From: an uncultured Saprospirales bacterium
GTDB taxonomy: Bacteria > Bacteroidota > Bacteroidia > Chitinophagales > JADIYW01
DNA: 64,000 nucleotides
Direction of reading: 5' to 3'
NCBI GenBank assembly: GCA_938008535.1
Contig: CALLKF010000116.1
Location: forward strand, 1-64,000
Shown here: in pieces, positions 50,119-57,800 of the stretch
How positions within the stretch are numbered: the stretch's first letter is position 1
Layout of the letters: every line of letters starts with the position of its first letter
Position numbers and translations under genes: made by a program
Notes under the pieces: model-generated
Seen by the model: only the letters and a program-made list of their open reading frames with translations
What the model was told of the DNA's origin: nothing
Database searches by the model: none

Positions 50119-50328
50119 CGCATGATAGGAAGTTGGTTCCGCATGATAGAAAGCTGAAGTGCGATGATAGATAGTTAATTCCGCATGATAAAAAGTTGTA
50201 GCCCGATGATAGATAGTTGACTCCGTTTAATAGAAAGTTGAATCCCGATGATAGAAAGTTAGCTTCGGATAATAGAAAGTTTAATCGCGGTGATAGAAAG
50301 TTTAATCCGCTTGATAGTAATTTTCGTT
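50119..50328. repeat. Ten-copy imperfect 21-bp tandem repeat
   Basis: Ten adjacent units of exactly 21 bp with consensus close to CGATGATAGAAAGTTGAATC plus one base. Examples are CGCATGATAGGAAGTTGGTT, CCGATGATAGAAAGTTAGCT and CGGATAATAGAAAGTTTAAT. The GATAGAAAGTT core is best kept. One plus-strand frame would read PDDRKLN-like heptapeptides, but units 3, 4 and 5 contain TAG stops. Most of the 361-bp gap 50049-50409 is this array; the rest is AT-rich and without features. There is no repeat-spacer alternation, so it is not a CRISPR. Confidence 0.9.
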
Positions 50329-50409
50329 CGGAAAAATAGTAAATGGTTGGTTTACAGTGGGTTTGTAAATTTATCTGATCAAATTGCGTAAGAAATTGGA
50401 ATAATTTCT

Positions 50410-51975
50410 TTAAATAAGATTCAACTTTACTTTAAGTTGATCTTTTACAATATCAAATTCTTTAGGTATGTTTTCAACTGCCACATCAGTAGCCCATTTA
50501 TATGCATCTTCAATTTTATTATCATCTCTAAAATGCTGATTAGGAAAATATGTCTTAATAAATTTTTCTAATGTTGGTACAATTTCCAATCCTACTTTAT
50601 TATCTATAGAGTTTTTTAGTTGACCGTGAGCATCTGGGTCTGAGCCACTATCTTTATCCCAAATTGCAAAATAGTCATCAATTCCCATCAATCTCATTAC
50701 ACCTATAAAATACATTACGCCTCCTTTACCACCGCATTCAATAATTGAGATACCATTTTTATTTAAGGAAATTTTCCATTTATCTTCTATTAATGTTGTC
50801 CACAGGATTTTATCTGAATCTCCTTCAACTAGAATGACATATCTAGCAAAAAATATTTCATTTCGGTATGTATTAAAGTGAGCATATATCTTAAATTCTT
50901 TTGATTTAAAATAATCTTCGTTTACAAAAGTCTTATTCTTTTTTCTCAAGTAAGTTCCATTATCTTTATCTTTTGTTATAAGTTCAATCTCATATGCTCT
51001 TTGCGGATTAAGAAAATTAGGATTATGTGTTGTATAAAATATTTGTGTATTATCTGAAAGTTTTTGAAAATTGTCATACAGTTCTCTTTGAGCTTGTGGA
51101 TATAAGAAAAGCTCAGGTTCTTCAATTGCAAAAATTGCCTTTCCTTGATTTAATTCAGCATATGATTGAAAAATCGATAAAAGAATAAGATTCTGCATTC
51201 CTGAACCTACTTCTTCAGCATCAAATATTTTTTCATTTAAATCTTCTGAAACTGTAATTTGCAATGTTTTATAAAACCAATTTAAATTATAAATATCAAG
51301 TTGAGGCTTAAAATTATTTGCGATACCTGCACTATTTTGTTTACAATATCCTACAAAAACATCATAGAATTTTTTGAAAGAAACGGCAGTTGTATTACCT
51401 GAGAAATCATATTCTAAAAATTCTTTTGCTGGTTTCATAATTTCAGTAAACTCGTGCTGTAAATTTTCTTCTCCACTATAAAAATCAATATAATTATCCT
51501 GTACTAACCTCATCATTTTTCCTAATAAAGTCCAATTACTAACTCTCATCTCATCTTTTAAATCTCTTAAAGAAGGTATATAAACGAAGTGGCAGGATTT
51601 TTTAAATTCTTCATTTAAAAATCCTGGTTTTTCATTACCACTTGGAAAATTCTCCCAAAGACGCATTTCACAATTAAGTGGATTTAATTCCATTTTTAGT
51701 GATACAAATTTTATAGCTCTTTGACCATTATATGATTTCCAATCTATTGGATCATTTAATTCGACTAAAATCTTTATTGGTTTTGATGTGTCATTAAATA
51801 ATTCTTTAGCAACTTTTGCTTTAGTTGTCCAACCTTCACCTAGTACTAAATCAATTGCTTTTAACACATTTGATTTACCACTACTATTTGCGCCAACAAT
51901 TGCACATAATTTTAAAGGTTCTAATTCTAACCGCTTTATAGAACGGAAATTCTCGATTGAAATTTTCTTAATCAT
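50410..51975 (-). CDS. OLD-family ATP-dependent nuclease
   Basis: A 521-residue protein combining an ABC-type ATPase and a Toprim nuclease. The ATPase (about 1-370) has Walker A AIVGANSSGKSNVLKAIDLV, a signature region AEEVGSGMQNLILLSIFQS and Walker B AIFAIEEPELFLYPQAQREL. The Toprim domain (about 390-520) has ILVEGDSDKILWTT and the metal-binding AIWDKDSGSDPDAHGQ. This is the class 1 OLD layout, shared with GajA of Gabija. No GajB-type helicase or reverse transcriptase is adjacent, so it is a lone nuclease. A role in phage defence is plausible but unproven. Confidence 0.9.
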   Translation of the reverse strand: MIKKISIENFRSIKRLELEPLKLCAIVGANSSGKSNVLKAIDLVLGEGWTTKAKVAKELFNDTSKPIKILVELNDPIDWKSYNGQRAIKFVSLKMELNPLNCEMRLWENFPSGNEKPGFLNEEFKKSCHFVYIPSLRDLKDEMRVSNWTLLGKMMRLVQDNYIDFYSGEENLQHEFTEIMKPAKEFLEYDFSGNTTAVSFKKFYDVFVGYCKQNSAGIANNFKPQLDIYNLNWFYKTLQITVSEDLNEKIFDAEEVGSGMQNLILLSIFQSYAELNQGKAIFAIEEPELFLYPQAQRELYDNFQKLSDNTQIFYTTHNPNFLNPQRAYEIELITKDKDNGTYLRKKNKTFVNEDYFKSKEFKIYAHFNTYRNEIFFARYVILVEGDSDKILWTTLIEDKWKISLNKNGISIIECGGKGGVMYFIGVMRLMGIDDYFAIWDKDSGSDPDAHGQLKNSIDNKVGLEIVPTLEKFIKTYFPNQHFRDDNKIEDAYKWATDVAVENIPKEFDIVKDQLKVKLNLI

Positions 51976-52105
51976 TTCAAAAAATATTAAACATTAACAC
52001 TTTATTTTTACTATCAAATATAGCTTTCTTTAATTAGACTGCGAAATATAGAATTAACAAATTAAACTGCTTGCTGTATTTGCTGATAATTACACACCTC
52101 TTAAT

Positions 52106-52121
52106 CTCCTCTCAAGAGGAG
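52106..52121. other. Short perfect hairpin in intergenic gap
   Basis: CTCCTCTCAAGAGGAG folds as a 6-7 bp stem, within the otherwise featureless 281-bp region 51976-52256 between the OLD nuclease and the XRE regulator. It has no T tract and no gene reading into it from nearby, so its role is open. Confidence 0.4.
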
Positions 52122-52256
52122 AAACCGGACAGTGGTATTCTGGTTGGCAGTAGTGCTTAATAAATTTAGTATGACAGTTAGACTATTTTCTTTTAGCAAT
52201 GACATCTTTTATTGCATGTTTTTTATTAATATTACTTAATAAAAAAACCAATTACT

Positions 52257-52610
52257 ATGATTACATTAGAAATTAGCCCAGTGCTAAACGAACGTGAAGT
52301 GAAAAAACATGGTTCGTTCCTTTTTCAAAATGGCTTCTCGTGGAATTTTGCGAGCCGTCTGTTGACAAAAAAAGTTAAAAGTATTTCGTTTAAGCATCTT
52401 GAAACTTTGTGTACGCTGCTGCATTGCACGCCTAATGACATTTTGTTGTGGAAACCTGACGAAGGACAACAGCCAGATAAATCGCAGCCGCTGCACCAAC
52501 TCACTCCACATTACAGAACTCTCGTGTCGCACGGCTTAAAGAATCTGCCTATTGAAACACTGAGAGAGATTCGCAAAATGATTGAAGAGGAAGTGAAGAA
52601 GAATCTGTAA
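52257..52610 (+). CDS. XRE-family transcriptional regulator
   Basis: A 117-residue protein with a Cro/C1-type (HTH_26-like) helix-turn-helix at about residues 10-70: FSWNFASRLLTKKVKSISFK, then HLETLCTLLHCTPNDILLWK with the usual LxxLCxxLxCTPxDLL ending. The C-terminal half contains a Pro/Gln stretch and a short helical tail (LPIETLREIRKMIEEEV), perhaps for dimerisation. It is divergent from the OLD nuclease and convergent with a toxin gene; which of these it controls is not evident. Confidence 0.85.
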   Translation: MITLEISPVLNEREVKKHGSFLFQNGFSWNFASRLLTKKVKSISFKHLETLCTLLHCTPNDILLWKPDEGQQPDKSQPLHQLTPHYRTLVSHGLKNLPIETLREIRKMIEEEVKKNL

Positions 52611-52645
52611 GGATTTTTTTTTATTTGTGGTATTGAGTCAAGACT

Positions 52646-52677
52646 AAAAAATCCATCGTGTAGGCGATGGATTTTTT
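52646..52677. terminator. Bidirectional terminator
   Basis: AAAAAATCCATCG pairs with CGATGGATTTTTT around TGTAGG, between convergent genes ending at 52610 and 52703. A run of T residues follows on the plus strand and A residues precede, giving T tails in both directions. Confidence 0.85.
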
Positions 52678-52702
52678 TTACAGTATAATTTGATTGAAGA
52701 AA

Positions 52703-53017
52703 TTACTTTGGTGTTCGTTGTTGTATATGTGTTATCATGTCTTGCTTTTCACCTAATACTGCGATGATGCTAATGTGTTTTTTGTTTTCGTTTTTGATGT
52801 AAAATACATAGTATGGAAAACGTTCTATTTCTACTATTCTTACTTCTTTTATAAATTGTCTGTGTTCTACAATTGTTACTGGTAAATCGTCTATTACTTT
52901 AAATGCTTCTTGCAAAAATTCGGTTCCTAATCTTTCTTGTTTTTCTTCGTACCAATCATAGATTTTTCTTAACTCTAATTTCGCTTTGGTACGAATAATT
53001 ACTTTATAGTTGCTCAT
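52703..53017 (-). CDS. ParE/RelE-family toxin
   Basis: A 104-residue type II toxin of the RelE/ParE superfamily. Typical features are MSNYKVIIRTKAKLELRKIY, the helix pair DWYEEKQERLGTEFLQEA, VEHRQFIKEVRIVEIERFPY and YVFYIKNENKKHISIIAVLG. The HR..I pattern and PYYVFY strand are those of ParE-like members. These inhibit gyrase or cleave mRNA; the sequence does not distinguish the two. Its start overlaps the antitoxin gene by 4 bp (ATGA). Confidence 0.88.
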   Translation of the reverse strand: MSNYKVIIRTKAKLELRKIYDWYEEKQERLGTEFLQEAFKVIDDLPVTIVEHRQFIKEVRIVEIERFPYYVFYIKNENKKHISIIAVLGEKQDMITHIQQRTPK

Positions 53018-53238
53018 AGTTTGCCTTCCAATCTTAGTTCCTTTTTAAATGCTTCTGATGAAATGCCTTCTTCTGAATCTTGTCCATATTCTTCTAATCT
53101 TTCTTCTATTATACTATAATGTAATGCGCTAAATTTCTGGTCTGCTTCTAATAATTTCTTTACTGCTTTTATTATCCATTCTTCTTCGCAGTTTTTAATT
53201 CCTTCAATTATTAGTTGCTTTTCTGCTGATATTTGCAT
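53014..53238 (-). CDS. Antitoxin partner of the ParE/RelE toxin
   Basis: A 74-residue acidic, helical protein (EWIIKAVKKLLEADQKFSAL; SIIEERLEEYGQDSEEGISS) encoded immediately before the toxin with a 4-bp overlap, the usual antitoxin-first order. Bacteroidota ParE partners often have such short helical, addiction-module forms without an obvious DNA-binding motif. Assignment as antitoxin comes from size, charge and coupling. Confidence 0.75.
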   Translation of the reverse strand: MQISAEKQLIIEGIKNCEEEWIIKAVKKLLEADQKFSALHYSIIEERLEEYGQDSEEGISSEAFKKELRLEGKL

Positions 53239-53252
53239 GGCTTTATTTTTAT

Positions 53253-53260
53253 CAAATTTA
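53253..53260 (-). promoter_or_regulatory. Candidate -7 box for the toxin-antitoxin pair
   Basis: Minus-strand TAAATTTG matches TAnnTTTG, 15 bp upstream of the antitoxin ATG at 53238. No TTG is visible at the -33 distance; the remaining upstream gap to 53369 is unremarkable. Confidence 0.4.
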
Positions 53261-53369
53261 ATGTTTTTATTCTTTTATGGTTGTTAATTTTTTATGTGTT
53301 GCGTGGTTGGTGCAATATGTTTGGTAAGTGGTTTGTTGGTTGGAAAGCAAGAACGGTAAAGGATTAATT

Positions 53370-53912
53370 TTAAGGACTAGCACATTCTATATCTTTTACA
53401 CCTGTTATTTTATTAAGAAACGTAACCGGATCAAATTTTACCTCAATTATAACAGTATCATTATAGACAACAAGTTCACTGCCATAATCTGAAACACTAA
53501 TAGTTGAATAAGAAGAATCTGCATAATCTATTTTTATGGCTAATCTTGTATCGCCCCATCCTCGTTTGTGAACACTAACTATTTCACTATTATATACCAT
53601 ATTATACAAAACACTATCTATTACTTTTTCATTAGATGTAGAAAAAATAATTTGATTTTTTTTGATAACATCTTTAGCAGACAATGCAAAATCAACTTTA
53701 CAGTGCCCATAATTAGGTCGTTGTCCAAAACACCAGCAGTATAATGTTAGTTTCTTTCGCTTTACGTTTTTCTTAGAATCTTTATAATTTACTATTCGTA
53801 AAGAATCTTCATTTACTTTAACTACTTCTGTATGATTCTCAACTTTCTTATTACAATTATTACAGGAAATAAATAGCAGAATTACAAAACTGATTATCAA
53901 AAATCTTATCAT
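53370..53912 (-). CDS. Lipoprotein of unknown function
   Basis: A 180-residue predicted lipoprotein: MIRFLIISFVILLFISCNNC gives a lipobox with lipidation at C17. The mature protein has a basic N-terminal section (KDSKKNVKRKKLTLYCWCF), a beta-rich remainder and the cysteine-rich pair CWCFGQRP. I do not recognise the family. It lies 3 bp downstream of the M48 protease gene and is probably transcribed with it. Confidence 0.6.
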   Translation of the reverse strand: MIRFLIISFVILLFISCNNCNKKVENHTEVVKVNEDSLRIVNYKDSKKNVKRKKLTLYCWCFGQRPNYGHCKVDFALSAKDVIKKNQIIFSTSNEKVIDSVLYNMVYNSEIVSVHKRGWGDTRLAIKIDYADSSYSTISVSDYGSELVVYNDTVIIEVKFDPVTFLNKITGVKDIECASP

Positions 53913-53915
53913 CGT

Positions 53916-54719
53916 TTACATTTTCTTGTAATACTTCAACGCTTCTTGTAAGTATTTATTTTGAATATCGCTGATGCGTGTTTCATCGCTTGGGTGTGTG
54001 CTTAAGAATTGTGGTGGGTTTTGTCCTTGGCTTTGCGCTGCCATGCGTTTCCAGAAGTTAATAGCCTCGGTTGGGTCGTAGCCAGCCATTGCCATAAAAA
54101 TTAAACCCATGCGGTCGGCTTCGCTTTCCTGTTTTCTGCCAAAAGGCAATATGGCGCCTAATTGCGTGCCGATGCCAACTGCATTCATAAAGATGCTTTT
54201 AGTTTGTTCTTTTTGATTGGCTAAGGCAACATCTAAGGCAGTCATACCTAATTCCTGCATCATCTGCGCGCTCATCCGTTCGTTCCCGTGGCTGGCAATA
54301 GCATGCGATATTTCATGGCCCATCACCACTGCCAAACCTGCTTCAGTTTGCGTAATTGGCAGCAAGCCTGTGTAAACAACTACCTTTCCGCCAGGCATGC
54401 ACCATGCATTTGCAATTGGATCATTTACCACATTAAATTCCCAAGCGTATGATTTCATTTTGTCTGCCAAACCAATCTGTGTCATGTATGCATTTACGGC
54501 TGCGGCAATGCGTGTGCCTACTTTTTTTACTAAGTCAACATTTGCGCCAGTGGAAACAACTTTTGTTTTGTTTTCTGTTAAAAAACTTTGGTACTCGGTT
54601 AACGCCATCGAGTTCATTTGCTCTTCAGGCAATAAGGTTAATTGTTTTCGTCCTGTTATTGGATTTTGGCTGCATGCTGCAATCAAAATGGTTAGTATTA
54701 TTAAGTTCCATTTCTTCAT
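53916..54719 (-). CDS. M48-family zinc metalloprotease, lipoprotein
   Basis: A 267-residue periplasmic protease. Lipobox MKKWNLIILTILIAACSQNP (C16) is followed by ITGRKQLTLLPEEQM, the family opening. The catalytic zinc motif is VVMGHEISHAIASHGNERMS (HExxH) with the third ligand in SEADRMGLIFMAMAGYDPTEA (ExxxD), and a late FLSTHPSDETRI is typical of the LoiP/BepA/Oma1 branch. Such enzymes degrade misfolded outer-membrane or lipoprotein substrates. It sits downstream of the 1607-residue gene, separated by a strong hairpin. Confidence 0.93.
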   Translation of the reverse strand: MKKWNLIILTILIAACSQNPITGRKQLTLLPEEQMNSMALTEYQSFLTENKTKVVSTGANVDLVKKVGTRIAAAVNAYMTQIGLADKMKSYAWEFNVVNDPIANAWCMPGGKVVVYTGLLPITQTEAGLAVVMGHEISHAIASHGNERMSAQMMQELGMTALDVALANQKEQTKSIFMNAVGIGTQLGAILPFGRKQESEADRMGLIFMAMAGYDPTEAINFWKRMAAQSQGQNPPQFLSTHPSDETRISDIQNKYLQEALKYYKKM

Positions 54720-54748
54720 TTTCTGCTTTTTTATTTTTTACTATAATA

Positions 54749-54794
54749 AAGTTTACACCTTTCTGTTGACTGTGATAATGAAAGGTGTAAACTT
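54749..54794 (-). terminator. Perfect 15-bp inverted repeat between two minus-strand genes
   Basis: AAGTTTACACCTTTC (54749-54763) pairs perfectly with GAAAGGTGTAAACTT (54780-54794) around a 16-nt loop, 15 bp past the stop of the gene at 54810. A modest T/A stretch follows on the minus strand, so a terminator for that gene is likely; an operator upstream of the protease is the alternative. Confidence 0.55.
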
Positions 54795-54809
54795 GTAAAC
54801 TACTGCTGT

Positions 54810-57800
54810 CTATTTTGGTTTTGTTTTCGATTTTGTTTTTGGTGTTGCTATTGAATCTGTTGGCGTTGGCTCAACAGGTACAACGTTTTCATTAGATGTA
54901 TCTTTAACTGGTTCGGTTGCAGGTGTATTTGTATTTTCTTCTGTATTAGATTTTTGTTTACCAGGTTCTAAAGAAAATTTCTTTTTCGGACTTTGTTTAA
55001 AATCATCTTTCGGTGGTTTTGGTGCAGGTGCAGTTTCTTGCGGTGCGGCTGGAGTTTCCACTGGTGTAGGTGCTTCTTGCGGTGCGGTTACCGGTGGTTT
55101 TTCGTAAGAAGATGATGGTGCAATTTTATTTTTTACTTTGTCTTTAAAACGTTCGGTAAAATCTTCCATACGTGTCACAAAGTTATCGCGCATAGAAATA
55201 TCTGCAGGCATGAACTCAAACACAGGAACTTTATTTTCGCGATACACTCTATCTGCATCACGCAAAACAGTAACAGCATTTACTACATCAGGTACAGAAG
55301 AAGCAATACCTAATTGTCCTTTTTTTAATTTTAAGTACAACCAACCACCAGATTTATTTTGTAAATAAACATTTACAAAATCGCTTTCGTAGGCATACCC
55401 AATTTCTACATAAGCGTCGTATTGACGCTTCACAATATCGCCACCAAAAATTGCTAAACTCACTTTTTCAGAACTTTTAAACGATGCATCTTGCGCGTCC
55501 CAATAGAACTTGGTACCAGTTAATAAAAAATTGTAGTCCATGCTTTTTGGAATAAAAAACGAATCAATGGTGTACATACTTGCCAATAATTTATTGGACT
55601 CAAGCGTATCTTTTGCTAAAACCGCTACTGTTCGTTGCATTACTTTGTTGCGTTTGTAATTATTAAAGCTCACTACATCGTCTGCAGCTAAAAATGGATT
55701 TAACAAGGTGCTAGCAACGGCAGGATTCATGAAAAATTTCATGGCAAAATCTGCAGTTATTTCTAAGTTTTGACTATTTGGTGTGTACGTAAAACTACCT
55801 ACTGTGCTTACTTTTGCAGGTGCAAGATTTAGGTCGAAATTGATTTCACCGTTTGCTTCCATTACTTTTGTTTGCTCATTGTATTTTAAACAAGAAGCGT
55901 GTGAATAATATTGCTTGAAAGCACTTTCATCACCAAACAAAATATTATTGGGTTCGGTTTTGCTATACGCCATCGAACCTTTAACAGACATAATAGCTGC
56001 ATCATTTCCTTGACGTTTGTCTTGTAAAACGGCTTGGTAAAACTCAGGAATACTTTTATCTAAAATTAAACCTACATACAATGAATTGTTTGGATCGTTT
56101 AAGATTTTATCCATACTTACAGAAGGTTTTTTCGGATCGAGTGTTTGAACATTTGCAATCCAATCGCTATTGGTATTGGCAATATCAATTTTAATAAAAC
56201 CATCTAGGAAAATATCTTTATGCTTAGAATCAAAATCGAATTTTCCTTTATAAAAAACTTTATTGTCTAATTTAAAATTATCAGTTTCTTCAATAATTGC
56301 ATGTGCAAATGTATACACTTGACTCATGTCTCTAGCGTCTAATACTTTTTTACCTTTTTTGCCTTCAGGAACTACTTGTCCTTTGTATGGATTATTGACG
56401 CCAATATCTGCAATAGCAATTTTTTCGCTGGTTCCGTTATTCATTTTGAAATAATAATTTCCTTTTGCAGAAAAATCATTTCTACCAACAACAATTACAT
56501 CAGATTCTTTTACGATATGATAGCTGCTATCTTTATGAAAAATTACTTGTGCATTTTTTAAGGTTCGTACAGTACCATCTTGTTCAATAAAAATCTCGCC
56601 TTTGTCTGGAATTACTTTTGAATCAGCCAATAATAACTCATTGATACCTGCAAAGTGAATTGAGTTTTCATTCAAATTTAACTCAGCTTCAGCAGTGATA
56701 AATTTCAAAGAATCTTTTGTTGGATCGGTTGATAGTAAGAAGAATTTTGAGTTAGCAGTTGCAGCATTTAGTTTCAGCATATTTTTTGCTAAATCGATGT
56801 GCAAAAATTTCGGATTGGCAACATACTTAAATGACTCTAATGGAATAGTATCATTTTTATTGAGTTCAATGTCTGCTAATTTTTTATCTAAATCGAATTT
56901 GGCATTCACATCGTTAGAAGCCAATAAAGATGTTCCATCATCAGTAGAAAGATTTAATTTACCATTTTTAGCCACAAATTGACGAGCACCAAAAGTGATA
57001 TCTTGCGATTCGAGTTTCGTTTTATTCCAAGATAAAACGCCAACACCTAATAAATTTTTATTATGCAAAATTAATTTTCCATTCAATTCTGTGGTGGCAT
57101 CATACATGCTAAATTTTTCGTCTTTTGCTGGTGAAACAACTAAAGAATCTTTTTTCTGATTCCAAGCAAACGACGATTGATTGATGCTTGCTTGTGGTAA
57201 ATTACCAGTTTTATCTTCTGTAATACGCATGCTATCTAGCTGTGCATACACGCTATCCATAAAAAAGAAAGCAGTATCGGAAAACATTTTTGCCGAACCA
57301 AACTCAAACAAACCTTTACCAGAAAGGCCTTGCGAATTGAGTCGAATGTTAGATGTATATTTTCCTTTGTTGCCAAATAAATTGTAACCACCTTTTGGCG
57401 TTTCAATATTTAAACCATACGATTTATCATCTTGTAAATTAATTGGTGATTTAATAGGTGCGAAAATACCACCAGAAATCAGTTGACCATCTAAGGATAA
57501 TTTTTCTGTTTCTACATCGTTCAAACTGTCAATTTCAAAAGGATACACTTGGTAATAGAACTTATCTTTATCGTATTTGCTACCATTTGCACCTTTATCG
57601 TAAGTGATTTTTGCTGTGTCGCCACTAGTAAAATATGGATATTTTTTATTGTTGTTAGTTCCTGATTTATTATTTGGTTCAGCGATATGCAAAGTGCCTG
57701 TTACTTTTTGAATTGGTGTTTTAGAACGAACCAATTTTACTTCACCACGTTCGTTTGGTTTACCTTCTGGAACATACACCACCATAGAGTCAACGCTCTT

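Noticed and set aside
50119..50328. CRISPR array
   Set aside because: Units follow each other directly with no spacers between conserved repeats, the unit is only 21 bp, and no cas gene is nearby.
50410..51975. Gabija defence system (GajA with GajB)
   Set aside because: The ATPase-Toprim layout fits GajA, but no UvrD-like GajB gene precedes or follows; the neighbours are a SpeE-like gene and an XRE regulator.
52106..52121. Intrinsic terminator
   Set aside because: The hairpin lacks a T tract and lies between two divergent genes, so no transcript would end there.
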